DNA of 64,000 bases from Roseomonas fluvialis (GTDB lineage Bacteria; Pseudomonadota; Alphaproteobacteria; Acetobacterales; Acetobacteraceae). Shown in pieces: positions 9,688 through 19,600 of the stretch (its first letter is position 1; the number at the start of each line of letters is the position of its first letter). Where the stretch lies: NCBI RefSeq assembly GCF_022846615.1, contig NZ_AP025637.1:62001-126000 (forward strand), given 5' to 3'. The notes below the pieces were generated by a model. It was not told the DNA's origin. It saw only the letters and a program-made list of their open reading frames with translations, and searched no databases. Position numbers and translations under genes: made by a program.

Positions 9688-9953
9688 TGGATATCCTCGC
9701 CGGGATCTTCGCGCTCGCCTATTCGGGCCTGGTGCTGTTCATGCTCTCGGCCAGCCTGCGCAAGCTGATGCCGCCGATGCGCGCGGCGCTGACTGCCTTC
9801 GCGCTGTCCGTGACCGTGCATGGCGCGACCACGCTGATGGCCGGGCCGCAGGCGATGGCGGCGCTGGCCTTCTGGGGCATTCCGCATCTGCTGGTACTGC
9901 CGTTGTTGTTGCTGAGCGCCAGGCGCCAGCAACGCGCGATGGAGATCCGCTGA
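9687..9953 (+). CDS. Small membrane protein, three helices, unknown function
   Basis: An 88-residue hydrophobic protein with helices near residues 3-23 (ILAGIFALAYSGLVLFML), 35-55 and 58-77 (PHLLVLPLLLLSA), ending in a basic tail RRQQRAMEIR. The start ATG overlaps the LysE stop codon, and the stop overlaps the next ATG, which argues that all three are translated together. I do not recognise a family. An accessory role for the exporter is only suggested by the coupling. Confidence 0.7.
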   Translation: MDILAGIFALAYSGLVLFMLSASLRKLMPPMRAALTAFALSVTVHGATTLMAGPQAMAALAFWGIPHLLVLPLLLLSARRQQRAMEIR

Positions 9954-10252
9954 TGTATGCGGGCCTCGATGCGCTGTTCGAAGGCGCGATCGCCGCGCTG
10001 GTTCTCATGCTGCCGGCCATCGTGCTGTTCTGGCGGATGACCGCGCTGCTCGGCGCCGGTACGCGCGCACTGCGCCCGGCCGTGACCTGCTGCGCCGCCT
10101 ATGGCGTCATGGCGGCGATCGGGGCGCTCTGGGCCTTCAACACGCAGCGTCCGAGCCTGGTGGATGAAGCCATCATCGGTCTGTTGATCGTCGGCGGCCT
10201 GGTCGCGACCGTCGCCTTCCTGACGCTGCTGCTGTTTCCGCGGAAGGCCTGA
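9953..10252 (+). CDS. Small membrane protein, three helices, unknown function
   Basis: A 99-residue protein with hydrophobic segments near 7-28 ([20 protein letters not shown]), 43-64 ([18 protein letters not shown]) and 73-95, and a short basic C-terminus FPRKA. It overlaps the preceding gene by the TGATG arrangement and ends 3 nt before the following lipoprotein gene. No family is recognised. It is similar in size and hydrophobicity to its upstream neighbour but I see no clear sequence repeat between them. Confidence 0.7.
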   Translation: MYAGLDALFEGAIAALVLMLPAIVLFWRMTALLGAGTRALRPAVTCCAAYGVMAAIGALWAFNTQRPSLVDEAIIGLLIVGGLVATVAFLTLLLFPRKA

Positions 10253-10255
10253 CGG

Positions 10256-10444
10256 ATGCTGCGGATGCTGCCCCTGATGCTGCTTCTCGCAGCCTGCGGT
10301 GTCGCCGGCTGGCAAGACCCGCCGCGTGGGCTGCAGACGCTCTGCGACGACGCCGGTGCGCGGTCCAACATCGGCCCCGAGACGCGCCTCGACGCCCGCC
10401 CACGCCCCGAATGCCGGCCCGCCGCCGCCACATCTTCACGCTGA
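10256..10444 (+). CDS. Small putative lipoprotein
   Basis: A 62-residue predicted lipoprotein. The signal [14 protein letters not shown] has the lipobox LLAAC with the lipidated cysteine at residue 14. The mature part (about 48 residues) has two further cysteines, in QTLCDDAG and RPECRP, that could form a disulfide. It is the last gene of the compact LysE cluster, 17 nt before carB. Function unknown. The short length makes this call less sure, but the signal is convincing. Confidence 0.6.
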   Translation: MLRMLPLMLLLAACGVAGWQDPPRGLQTLCDDAGARSNIGPETRLDARPRPECRPAAATSSR

Positions 10445-10461
10445 GCCCACGGACACCCCCC

Positions 10462-13400
10462 ATGCCCAAGCGCACCGACATCAAGTCCATCCTCATCATC
10501 GGCGCCGGCCCGATCGTGATCGGCCAGGCTTGCGAGTTCGACTATTCCGGCGCCCAGGCCTGTAAGGCGCTGCGCGCCGAGGGCTATCGCGTGATCCTGG
10601 TGAATTCCAACCCGGCCACCATCATGACCGACCCGGGCCTGGCGGATGCCACCTACATCGAGCCCATCACGGTCGAGATCGTCGAGAAGATCATCGCCAA
10701 GGAACGCCCCGACGCGCTGCTGCCGACCATGGGCGGGCAGACCGCGCTTAACACGTCGTTGAAGCTGGCCGAGGCCGGCATCCTGGAGAAGTACGGCTGC
10801 GAGCTGATCGGTGCGAAGGCCGAGGTCATCGACAAGGCCGAGGACCGTCAGAAGTTCCGCAACGCGATGACGAAGATCGGCATCGAGAGCCCGCGCAGCG
10901 AAGTGGCGCACACCATGCCGGAGGCCTGGGAGGCGTTGAAGATCGTCGGCCTGCCCTGCGTCATCCGTCCGTCCTTCACGCTGGGTGGCACCGGCGGCGG
11001 CATCGCCTACAACAAGGAGGAATTCGACCAGATCGTCGCCTCCGGTCTCGCGGCCTCGATGACCACCGAGGTGCTGATCGAGGAAAGCGTGCTCGGCTGG
11101 AAGGAGTTCGAGATGGAGGTGGTCCGCGACCGCGCGGACAATTGCATCATCATCTGCTCCATCGAGAACCTGGACGCGATGGGCGTGCATACCGGCGACA
11201 GCGTGACCATCGCACCGGCGCTGACGCTGACCGACAAGGAATACCAGCGCATGCGCGACGCGAGCATCGCGTGCCTGCGCGAGATCGGCGTCGATACCGG
11301 CGGGTCGAACGTGCAGTTCGGCATCAATCCGAAGGATGGCCGCATGGTCATCATCGAGATGAACCCGCGCGTGTCGCGGTCCTCCGCGCTGGCGTCGAAG
11401 GCGACCGGCTTTCCCATCGCCAAGGTCGCGGCGAAGCTGGCCGTTGGCTACACGCTGGATGAATTGCAGAACGACATCACGATGGTCACGCCGGCCTCCT
11501 TCGAGCCGACGATCGACTACGTCGTGGTGAAGATCCCGCGGTTCACGTTTGAAAAATTCCCCGGCACACCGGCGACGCTGACCACCTCGATGAAGTCGGT
11601 GGGCGAGACCATGGCGATCGGGCGGTCCTTCGCCGAGGCCCTGCAGAAGGGCCTGCGGGGGCTGGAGACCGGGCTGTCGGGCCTTGATGAAGTGCCGGTG
11701 CCCGGCGACGGTTCGGCGCAGGCCTTCCACGCTGCGCTGGCCACCCCGCGCCCCGACCGCGTCCTGATGGCCGCGCAGGCGATGCGTGCGGGCGTCTCGC
11801 TCGAGGACATCCACGAGGCCTGCAAGTTTGACCCCTGGTTCCTGCGCGAGGTCGAGAAGATCGTTGCCGCCGAGACGCAGGTTCGCGCGAACGGCCTGCC
11901 GAAGACCGCGGATGCGATGCGCAAGCTGAAGGCGCTCGGCTTCTCCGACACCCGGCTGGCCAGGATCGCGGGCGTGAAGGAAGCCGATGTCTTTGCGGCG
12001 CGCGACCGGCTCGGCGTGCATCCAGTGTACAAGCGCATCGACACTTGCGCCGCGGAATTCGCCTCCGAAACCCCCTACATGTATTCGACCTATGAGGGCG
12101 GCTTCGGCACGCCCGAATGTGAATCGCGCCCCACGGCGCGCAAGAAGGCCATCATCCTCGGCGGCGGGCCGAACCGCATCGGGCAGGGGATCGAGTTCGA
12201 CTATTGCTGCGTTCACGCCTGCTACGCGCTGCGCGATGCCGGCTACGAGACCATCATGGTCAACTGCAACCCGGAGACGGTCAGCACCGACTACGACACC
12301 TCCGACCGGCTGTACTTCGAACCGCTCACCGCCGAGGACGTGATCGCCCTGATCCGCAAGGAACAGGAATCCGGCGAGGTGATGGGCTGCATCGTGCAGT
12401 ATGGCGGCCAGACGCCGCTGAAGCTGTCCCAGGCGCTGCACAAGGCCGGCATCCCGATCCTGGGCACGTCCGCCGAGGCCATCGACATCGCCGAGGACCG
12501 CGAGCGCTTCCAGATGCTGCTGAAGGGCCTCGGCCTGAAGCAGCCGCAGAACGGCACCGCGCGGACCATCGACGAGGCCATCGTCGAGGCCAACCGCATC
12601 GGCTACCCGGTGGTGGTGCGCCCGTCCTATGTGCTGGGCGGTCGTGCGATGGAGATCGCGCACAATGACGAACAGTTGCGCCGCTTCGGCGCCGAGGCGG
12701 TGAAGGTCTCGGGCGAAAACCCAATCCTGATCGACCAGTACCTGGCCGATGCGATTGAGGTCGACGTCGACTGCATCTGCGATTCCGCGGGCCAGGTCTA
12801 TGTCGCGGGCGTGATGGAGCATATCGAGGAAGCCGGTATCCATTCCGGTGATTCCGCCTGCTCCCTGCCGCCCTATTCGCTGCCGCCGGCGATCGTCACG
12901 GAACTCAAGGCCGAGACGGAAGCCATGGCCCGCGCACTGAAGGTGCAGGGCCTGATGAACGTGCAGTATGCGGTGAAGGACAACGAGATCTTCGTCCTGG
13001 AAGTGAACCCGCGCGCATCCCGCACCGTGCCCTTCGTGGCGAAGGCCACGGGTGTCGCGGTGGCGAAGATCGGCGCGCGGGTGATGGCGGGCGAATTGCT
13101 CTCCGCCTTCAAGCTCGATGACGACGCCGTCTCCCGCCATGTCGCGGTGAAGGAAGCCGTCTTCCCCTTCAACCGCTTCCCGAATGTCGATGTCATCCTG
13201 GGACCCGAGATGAAATCCACCGGCGAGGTGATGGGCCTCGACCTGTCGTTCGAACGCGCCTTCCTCAAGGCGCAGCTCGGTGCCGGGGTGAAGCTGCCCG
13301 AAGCCGGCACCGCCTTCATCTCGGTGAAGGAGACCGACAAGGCCGCGGCGGTCACCATGGCCCGCCGCCTGGCCGAGATGGGCTTCCGCATCACCGCCAC

Positions 13401-13707
13401 CCGCGGCACCGCCGCGCGCATCCGCGAGGCCGGCGTGGAGTGCCAGGTGATCAACAAGGTGCTGGAAGGCCGCCCGCATTGCGTGGATGCCATCAAGTCC
13501 GGCGACATCCAGCTGGTGATCAACACCACCGGCGGTGGGCAGTCGGTTTCGGACAGCTTCGACATCCGCCGCAGCGCGCTGACGCATGGCATTCCGCACT
13601 ACACGACGGCGGCCGGTGCGAGGGCGGCGGTACACGCGATTGCGGCGCTCAAGGCCGGAACCCTTGATGTAGCCCCCCTGCAAGCGTATTTTGCTACGTC
13701 GTTCTGA
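10462..13707 (+). CDS. carB: Carbamoyl-phosphate synthase large subunit CarB
   Basis: CarB (1,081 residues) uses two ATP to turn bicarbonate and CarA-derived ammonia into carbamoyl phosphate. Two homologous ATP-grasp halves are clear: the first begins with [20 protein letters not shown] and the second with [20 protein letters not shown]. Each has the [15 protein letters not shown] or [12 protein letters not shown] loop and the [18 protein letters not shown] or [18 protein letters not shown] segment. A C-terminal MGS-like allosteric domain starts near residue 945 ([19 protein letters not shown]). The start is [11 protein letters not shown] at 10462. In many genomes carB directly follows carA; here five genes intervene. 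Confidence 0.98.
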   Translation: MPKRTDIKSILIIGAGPIVIGQACEFDYSGAQACKALRAEGYRVILVNSNPATIMTDPGLADATYIEPITVEIVEKIIAKERPDALLPTMGGQTALNTSLKLAEAGILEKYGCELIGAKAEVIDKAEDRQKFRNAMTKIGIESPRSEVAHTMPEAWEALKIVGLPCVIRPSFTLGGTGGGIAYNKEEFDQIVASGLAASMTTEVLIEESVLGWKEFEMEVVRDRADNCIIICSIENLDAMGVHTGDSVTIAPALTLTDKEYQRMRDASIACLREIGVDTGGSNVQFGINPKDGRMVIIEMNPRVSRSSALASKATGFPIAKVAAKLAVGYTLDELQNDITMVTPASFEPTIDYVVVKIPRFTFEKFPGTPATLTTSMKSVGETMAIGRSFAEALQKGLRGLETGLSGLDEVPVPGDGSAQAFHAALATPRPDRVLMAAQAMRAGVSLEDIHEACKFDPWFLREVEKIVAAETQVRANGLPKTADAMRKLKALGFSDTRLARIAGVKEADVFAARDRLGVHPVYKRIDTCAAEFASETPYMYSTYEGGFGTPECESRPTARKKAIILGGGPNRIGQGIEFDYCCVHACYALRDAGYETIMVNCNPETVSTDYDTSDRLYFEPLTAEDVIALIRKEQESGEVMGCIVQYGGQTPLKLSQALHKAGIPILGTSAEAIDIAEDRERFQMLLKGLGLKQPQNGTARTIDEAIVEANRIGYPVVVRPSYVLGGRAMEIAHNDEQLRRFGAEAVKVSGENPILIDQYLADAIEVDVDCICDSAGQVYVAGVMEHIEEAGIHSGDSACSLPPYSLPPAIVTELKAETEAMARALKVQGLMNVQYAVKDNEIFVLEVNPRASRTVPFVAKATGVAVAKIGARVMAGELLSAFKLDDDAVSRHVAVKEAVFPFNRFPNVDVILGPEMKSTGEVMGLDLSFERAFLKAQLGAGVKLPEAGTAFISVKETDKAAAVTMARRLAEMGFRITATRGTAARIREAGVECQVINKVLEGRPHCVDAIKSGDIQLVINTTGGGQSVSDSFDIRRSALTHGIPHYTTAAGARAAVHAIAALKAGTLDVAPLQAYFATSF

Positions 13708-13714
13708 CTGTTCC

Positions 13715-13732
13715 GGGGCCTCACAAGGCCCC
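13715..13732 (+). terminator. Hairpin downstream of carB
   Basis: GGGGCCT-caca-AGGCCCC forms a 7-bp GC-rich stem with a 4-nt loop 7 nt after the carB stop. Only scattered Ts follow, so it may be a weak intrinsic terminator or an RNA 3'-end stabiliser. Confidence 0.5.
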
Positions 13733-13818
13733 TGATCTGTCTCCCCCCATCGACCGCCAGGCCTGGCTGAACCGGACCCAGCGCCGGTGGGGCATCGTAG
13801 TGTTGGGAAGGTTTCGCC

Positions 13819-14292
13819 GTGCAGAAGTTCCCGATGACCGCCGAGGGCCTCGCGCGCCTCGAGGAGGAGCTGAAGGTCCTGAAGGGCGAGGAGCGCCCCG
13901 CGATCATCCGCGCGATCGCCGAGGCGCGCGCCCATGGCGACCTGTCCGAGAACGCGGAATACCACGCCGCGCGCGAACGCCAGTCCTTCATCGAGGGCCG
14001 CATCGGCGAACTCGAAGGCATCATCCCCTCGGTCGAGGTGATCGACGTCTCGCGCATCACCGGCGACCAGGTGCGCTTCGGCGCGAAGGTCACCATCGTC
14101 GACGAGGAGAGCGACGACGAAAAGACCTACCGCATCGTCGGCCAGTACGAAGCCGACATGAAGAACGGGTCGATCTCGGTGACCTCGCCGCTGGCCAAGG
14201 CGCTGATGGGCAAGAAGGTCGGCGACGCGGTCGAGGTGCCGGCGCCGGGCGGTGCGAGGTCGGTCGAGATTACCGCCGTGAACTACGCCTGA
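13819..14292 (+). CDS. greA: Transcription elongation factor GreA
   Basis: GreA (157 residues) inserts its coiled coil into the secondary channel of backtracked RNA polymerase and stimulates transcript cleavage. The N-terminal coiled coil shows FPMTAEGLARLEEELKVLKG and the catalytic tip acidic pair in AHGDLSENAEYHAARERQ. The C-terminal FKBP-like domain holds VTIVDEESDDEKTYRIVGQ and SPLAKALMGKKVGD. Translation appears to begin at GTG 13819, because this gives the family-standard N-terminus and a GGGAAGG lies just upstream. A 111-nt gap containing the carB hairpin separates it from carB. Confidence 0.97.
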   Translation: MQKFPMTAEGLARLEEELKVLKGEERPAIIRAIAEARAHGDLSENAEYHAARERQSFIEGRIGELEGIIPSVEVIDVSRITGDQVRFGAKVTIVDEESDDEKTYRIVGQYEADMKNGSISVTSPLAKALMGKKVGDAVEVPAPGGARSVEITAVNYA

Positions 14293-14299
14293 TGCATCG

Positions 14300-14322
14300 G
14301 GAATGCGCCTATGGCGCATTCC
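14300..14322 (+). terminator. Perfect hairpin just after greA
   Basis: GGAATGCGCC-tat-GGCGCATTCC is a 10-bp perfect stem with a 3-nt loop starting 8 nt after the greA stop. No T-run follows. It is either the 3' end of the greA message or the first hairpin of the structured leader before the threonine ammonia-lyase gene. Confidence 0.5.
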
Positions 14323-14338
14323 ACGCCCGACGCCGGAT

Positions 14339-14429
14339 GCTCCCCCACCCGGCCACCATCCAGGATACTGTCGTTGGGTTGCCTGGTGGGGGAGCGGGCC
14401 GGTGCCGGACCCGATACATGCATCGGCCA
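14339..14429 (+). promoter_or_regulatory. Structured leader with possible antiterminator, upstream of threonine ammonia-lyase
   Basis: Three pairings are visible. GCTCCCCCACC (14339-14349) pairs with GGTGGGGGAGC (14385-14395), an 11-bp perfect stem around 35 nt. CCGAT (14411-14415) pairs with ATCGG (14422-14426). CCGGTGCC (14399-14406) is complementary to GGCACCGG (14441-14448), which is the loop and inner 3' arm of the terminator that follows. The last pairing and the terminator cannot form together, the hallmark of an attenuator or riboswitch. Ligand and actual regulation are unknown; chance pairing in GC-rich DNA is possible. Confidence 0.45.
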
Positions 14430-14466
14430 GGGCGCGCCGGGGCACCGGACGCGCCCTTCGTTTTTT
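14430..14466 (+). terminator. Rho-independent terminator or attenuator before threonine ammonia-lyase
   Basis: GGGCGCGCCGG-ggca-CCGG-a-CGCGCCC forms an 11-bp stem with one bulged A, followed by TTCGTTTTTT. This is the strongest intrinsic terminator in the window. It ends only 16 nt before the ATG of the next gene, so it either closes greA transcription or conditionally stops transcription into the threonine ammonia-lyase gene. Confidence 0.8.
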
Positions 14467-14482
14467 GACCCTGAGGATCGCC

Positions 14483-15733
14483 ATGACGCCCGTGAACGCG
14501 CTTCGCGCCGAGGATGCCGCACCCGTCGCGCCGATGGTGACGCTGGCCGATATCCGCGCCGCGGCCGAGCGCATCCGCGGCGCCATCCTCCGCACTCCCA
14601 CCATCGAGAACCCCGCGGTCAGCCGCGCGGCGGGGGCGCGGGTGATGCTCAAGCTCGACAACCTGCAGGCGACCGGCGCCTTCAAGGAGCGTGGCGCCGC
14701 GAACCGCCTGGCGCTGCTGACCGCCCGCGAACGCGAGGCCGGTGTCATCGCCATGTCCGCCGGCAACCATGCCCAGGCGGTGGCGCGCCACGCGCAGCTG
14801 GCTGGCGTTGCCGCCACCATCGTGATGCCGCGCTTCACCCCCGCCACCAAGGTGGTGCGCACGGAATCCTGGGGCGCGCGCGTCGTGCTGCATGGCGAGA
14901 CGCTGGCCGAGGCCGCCGCCCATGCCCACGACCTGGCGCTGCGCGAGGGCCTGGTCTTCATCCATCCCTATGACGACCCGGCGGTGATCGCGGGCCAGGG
15001 GACCATGGCGCTCGAACTGCTCGAGGACGCGCCGCAGGTCGATGCGCTGGTCATCCCGATCGGCGGCGGTGGGCTGTGCGCGGGTGTCGCGACCGTCGCG
15101 GCATCGTTGCGGCCGGGCATGCCGGTGTTCGGCGTGGAGGTACAGGGCTATCCGGCCATGGCACAGCGCCTGGCAGGCGAGCCGGTTTCGGTCGGCGGGC
15201 CGACCATCGCCGAGGGCATTGCGGTACGCGACGTGGGCGAATTGCCGCTGGCGATCCTGCGGCGCTGCCACAACGAGGTGCTGCTGGTGCCCGAGCGCGC
15301 GGTGGAACAGGCCGTGGCCCTGCTGGCCGAGGGCGCCAAGGTGGTGGCGGAAGGAGCGGGCGCGGCGGGGCTGGCAGCCGTCCTGACCTATCCCGAGCGG
15401 TTCCGCAACCGCGTCGTCGGCACGACCGTCTGCGGCGGCAACATCGATGCGCGCGCGCTGTCCAACGTGCTGCTGCGGCAGTTGCTGCGCGATGGGCGCA
15501 TCCTGCGCCTGCACTTCGATATCCCGGACCGCCCGGGCGTGCTGGCGGACATCGCCAAGCGCATCTCGGATGCCGGTGGCAATGTGATTGAGGTGAAGCA
15601 CCAGCAGCTGTTCGGTGCCCCCACCGTTCAGAGCACCGAGCTGCACCTGATGATCGAGGTGCGCGACGCCGCCCAGGGCGATGCCATCATCGCGGCGATG
15701 GAGGCGGCGGATTATGTCGTGCGGCGGGGCTGA
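14483..15733 (+). CDS. ilvA: Threonine ammonia-lyase with ACT domain
   Basis: A PLP enzyme of 416 residues that deaminates threonine (and serine) to 2-oxobutanoate, feeding isoleucine synthesis or catabolism. The PLP lysine is Lys68 in TGAFKERGAANRL. SAGNHAQAVARHA and the glycine loop PIGGGGLCAGVAT are both present. The C-terminal ACT domain (from about residue 338, LHFDIPDRPGVLADIAKRIS) indicates amino-acid regulation. The single ACT domain and the length fit the shorter threonine dehydratase class rather than the two-ACT biosynthetic E. coli IlvA. A terminator-like leader precedes it and tandem hairpins overlap its stop codon. Confidence 0.92.
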   Translation: MTPVNALRAEDAAPVAPMVTLADIRAAAERIRGAILRTPTIENPAVSRAAGARVMLKLDNLQATGAFKERGAANRLALLTAREREAGVIAMSAGNHAQAVARHAQLAGVAATIVMPRFTPATKVVRTESWGARVVLHGETLAEAAAHAHDLALREGLVFIHPYDDPAVIAGQGTMALELLEDAPQVDALVIPIGGGGLCAGVATVAASLRPGMPVFGVEVQGYPAMAQRLAGEPVSVGGPTIAEGIAVRDVGELPLAILRRCHNEVLLVPERAVEQAVALLAEGAKVVAEGAGAAGLAAVLTYPERFRNRVVGTTVCGGNIDARALSNVLLRQLLRDGRILRLHFDIPDRPGVLADIAKRISDAGGNVIEVKHQQLFGAPTVQSTELHLMIEVRDAAQGDAIIAAMEAADYVVRRG

Positions 15734-15845
15734 AAGCCCGGTCGCCGCACGCCGAATGAATCGCTCGCGGCGGGGCTGAAAGCCCGGTCGCCGCACGCCT
15801 GGTGAATGTCGTGCGGCGCGGCCGAAAGCCGAGCCGCCGTCAGGC
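15719..15845. repeat. Three tandem 46-nt hairpin repeats (REP-like)
   Basis: A 33-nt unit at 15721-15753 is repeated identically at 15767-15799 and in diverged form at 15813-15845, giving an exact 46-nt period. The first copy folds as GTGCGGCG-GGGCT-gaa-AGCCC-ggt-CGCCGCAC (15719-15750), and the third keeps the fold with changed bases. The first copy overlaps the last codons and the stop of the threonine ammonia-lyase gene. The block lies between convergent genes, so bidirectional termination or a repetitive extragenic palindrome are the likely roles. Confidence 0.8.
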
Positions 15846-15874
15846 CCGCGCAGCCCCCCGAGCGGTGACCCCGC

Positions 15875-16483
15875 CTAGAACAGCGTGAACTTGCCCTGCG
15901 TGATCGTCAGCGTCAGCTCCACGCCGTACCCGGTGCCCGGAATGTCGAGCGCCAGCACCACCGGGTCGCCGCTGCGGGCATAGGTGTTCACCGCGTTCCA
16001 GGTGTAGTTCGTCGCCACCTTGATCTTGTCGAAGGACTCGGTCGTCAGGTTCATCGCCTGCAGCGCAGGCATCGCCGCGCGTCCCGCCTGGCCCGCCCCG
16101 CGGCGCAGATGGCTCAGCGTTCCCAGCATGCTGCGCGCGATCGGCCAGATCGTGTCGATCTCCTTCGCACCGCGCAGCAGCTTCACGATGCCATCGAGCT
16201 TGGCGCCGAAGGCGACGTTCAAGGCCCAGTCGTCGATCTGCAGCCCGTCGATCGAGAAGATCGACCGGCAATCCAGCACGAACACGATCGTGCCGCCGAA
16301 CAGCGACCCGCCGAGCCCCGGCCCGAGGCGCGTGCTCTCGATGGTGAAGCCGGAGGCGTGGTTGGGGTTCTCCAGGTTGAAGATGTAGCCGCTCGTGCTC
16401 TCCATGCCCGCGCCGATCACGGTGCCGCCGAACTTCACCCCGACGCCGAACCAGGTGTTCCGCGCATTGAAAATGCCAGTCAT
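15875..16483 (-). CDS. Hypothetical protein, glycine-rich, divergent from the RTX exoprotein
   Basis: A 202-residue protein I cannot assign. It begins MTGIFNARNTWFGVGVKFGG and is rich in Gly, Ser and Thr, with no signal peptide and no clear membrane helix. A predicted strand-rich N-terminal half is followed by a helical section (about 120-155), and the C-terminus returns to strands (ALDIPGTGYGVELTLTITQG). I chose the start at 16483 because the upstream residues have different composition. It is divergent from the large RTX protein, with 172 bp between, and convergent with the tandem hairpins. Alternatives include a fragment of a secreted or gas-vesicle-like structural protein, but no motif supports any. 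Confidence 0.7.
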   Translation of the reverse strand: MTGIFNARNTWFGVGVKFGGTVIGAGMESTSGYIFNLENPNHASGFTIESTRLGPGLGGSLFGGTIVFVLDCRSIFSIDGLQIDDWALNVAFGAKLDGIVKLLRGAKEIDTIWPIARSMLGTLSHLRRGAGQAGRAAMPALQAMNLTTESFDKIKVATNYTWNAVNTYARSGDPVVLALDIPGTGYGVELTLTITQGKFTLF

Positions 16484-16655
16484 GCCGACTCCTGCGGTAG
16501 AGCGCCCCGGTGGCGACTTTACCGACACCGAAACATCCCGATAGGCCAGAAGAACCCGCGCCCAGGACACGCCGGGGTTGCAGGGCACCCGGCTGCTTCA
16601 CTGCGGCTTAAGGCGGGCACGGCATCCTGGCCGCGCGGGTGGTCCGCGGGCAGGC

Positions 16656-19600
16656 ATGATGACGACGTCACTGATCGATGGGCTGGGCGGTGTGGCCGGC
16701 TTCGGCGAGAACGCGATCGCGCGCACCGACGATGGCTCATCGACCTTCATCGACCTCAGGCCGGCGCTGCCGGCGGGGCTGAACTTCTACGGCTTCGTCT
16801 TCACCGGGCTTTGGGTGAACAACAACGGCAGCGTGTCCTTCGCCGCGTCGCTGTCGGCCTTCACGCCCACCGCGATCACCGGCGCCAGCGCCAATCCGCT
16901 GATCGCCCCGTTCTGGGCGGATGTCGATACCCGCGGTGGTCCAGGCGCGCCTTCTGCGGGCGGGACCTCTCGCGGCAGCAACCAGGTCTGGTACGACATT
17001 GATGCCGCCAACGGCGTCTTCACCGCCACCTGGGACGATGTCGGCTACTTCACCCGCAAGACCGACAAGCTGAACGCGTTCCAGTTGCGCCTGCATCAGG
17101 TGGGTGATTCCGGCGACTTCGACATCGAGTTTCGCTACGAATCCATGGCCTGGACGACCGGCGACTTCTCCGGCGGGTCGGGCGGGCTGGGCGGCACGGT
17201 GGCGCGCGCCGGCTATACCTCGGGCAACGGGGTGGATTTCCTGGAACTGCCACAGGCAGGCAACCAGGCCGGGATGCTCGGCCTGCCGGGGGCGAGCAAC
17301 ATCGACGACCCGGGCAGCTTCGTGTTTTCCATCCGCAACGGCGCGGTGCAGGGGCGCGTGTCGGTCGGCGATGCCCGCATCGAGGAAGGCAACGGCGATA
17401 CGCCGTCCTTCGTCGTCGTGCCCGTCACGCTCTCCACGCCCGCCGATGGTGCGGTCGAGGTGCGCTACGCCACCCAGAACGGCACCGCCGCCGCCGGGCG
17501 TGATTTCGGGGCGCAGCGCGGCACCGTCATCTTCGCGCCCGGCAGTGCGACCCAGGAGATCCGCATCGAGATCCTGGGCGACCGGCGGCTCGAAGCGGAC
17601 GAGACCTTCACGGTCCGCCTGCTCTCCGCCACCGGCGCGACGCTGGGCGATGCGCGCGGCATCGTCACCATCCTCAACGACGAAGGGCTGCGCGTCGACG
17701 ACGCCACCGCGGTCGAGGGCATCGCCGGTACGCCGGGCAGCATGGTCTTCACTGTCCGCCTGCTCGCCGCGCTGGACGACGCTGTCACGGTGGACTGGGC
17801 CACGGCCGACGGCACGGCGCAGGGCGGTCTCGACTACGTCGCGAGCTCCGGCAGCCTGACCTTCGCACCCGGCGAGACGCAGAAGCAGGTCACCATCAGC
17901 CTGGTCGGGGACGCCGCCAGCGAAACCGCGGAGACCCTGTCACTGACCCTGTCCAACGCCGCCGGCGCGCCGATCGCGCATGCCAGCGCGACCGGCACCA
18001 TCACCGACGACGACCGCATCCTGATCGACGACGTCACGGTGGTCGAAGGCACCGCCGCCACGCCGGGCAGCGCTACCGTCACGATCCGCCTTGCGGGGCC
18101 GACTGACCAGACCATCACCGTCGACTACGCGACCGAGGACGGCACCGCGGTCGCCGGGGTCGACTACACCGCCACCAGCGGCACCGCGACCATCGCTTCC
18201 GGGCAATCGAGCACGACCTTCACCATCCCGATCCTGCGCGACGCCGCTGTCGAAGGCACCGAGGGCTTCGTTATTCGCCTGTCCAACGCCTCGGGCGCCA
18301 CGATCGGCGACGACGTGTCGCAGGCCACGCTGCTCGACGACGACGGCTTCTCGATCAGCGATATCTCGATCCAGGAGGGCACCGGCGGGTCGATCAACCT
18401 GACCTTCACTGTCACCCTCGCCTCGGCGATGGCCGGCACCACCACGGTGGACTACGCGACCTCCGACGACACCGCGCTGGCTGGGACGGACTACACCGCG
18501 GCGTCCGGCACGCTGACCTTCAACGCGGGCGTGACCACGCGCAGCTTCACCGTGCCGATCTTGAGCGACAGCGACTTCGAAAGCACCGAGGCCTTCACCG
18601 TCACGCTGTCCAACGCCACCGGCGGCGCGGGCATCCTGCGCGGCACCGCCCAGGGCAGCATCCGCGACGACGACGGCCTCTCGGTCGCGGACGTGTCGGT
18701 CAACGAGGGCACCGGCGGCGCCACCACCGCGACCATCACGGTCACCCGCACCGACACCAACGCGGCGGCCAGCGTGGACTGGACCACGGCCGACGGAACG
18801 GCCACGGCGGGCACCGACTATACCGCCGCCTCCGGCACCCTCGGCTTCGGCGTGGGCGAGGCCAGCAAGACCATCGAGATCGCGATCGCTCCCGACGCGG
18901 GCTGGGAAGCGAACGAGGCCTTCCGGATCGTCCTGTCCAACGCCACCGGCGCACCGATCGTCGATGCCAGCGGATCGGTCACCATCGTCAACGACGATGC
19001 CCGCGACGCGCCGGTGATCGACGTGCTCGATGCGCGCCTGACGGAAGGCAATGGCGGCGCGGCGGTGATGCGCTTCACGCTGGGGCTGTCCTACGCCGTC
19101 GGCAATGACGTCGCGGTCTCCTACGCCACGGCTGATGGCACCGCCGCAGCAGGGGGCGACTTCACCGCCGCCGCGGGCAGCGTCACCATCCTGGCCGGGC
19201 AGCGCAGCGCCGTGATCGACGTGGCGATCCTCGACGACGCGGTGGTCGAGGGGAACGAGACGCTCACGCTGACGCTGTCGAACCCGGCCGGCGGCGCCAC
19301 GCTCGGTCGCACGCAGGCGACCGGCATCATCGTCGACGACGATGCGCGCTTCGACATCGCCACAACCGACACGATCCGCGCCGAGGGCGATTCAGGCACC
19401 ATCACCTACACCTTCACCGTGACGCGGTCGGGCGACCTGGCGGTGGCGCATGCCGTGCGCTGGTCGGTGGTGGGGGACCGCGGCCCGGGTGCCTCGGCCA
19501 ATGCGGCGGATTTTGCCGGCGGGGACCTGCCCACGGGCCTGCTGATCTTCGCGGCTGGGCAGACCGCCCGCAGCATCACCGTGCAGGTCGCCGGCGACAC

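Noticed and set aside
10099-14961. A 1,620-codon open frame on the minus strand opposite carB and greA
   Set aside because: It is the antisense shadow of carB/greA in GC-rich DNA; its translation is low-complexity (Arg, Ala, His, Asp, Gly) and matches no family, while the plus strand has fully conserved enzymes.
15719-15845. CRISPR array or tRNA-like cluster
   Set aside because: Only three copies, the between-repeat sequence is 13 nt and partly conserved, and no tRNA fold or CCA end can be formed.
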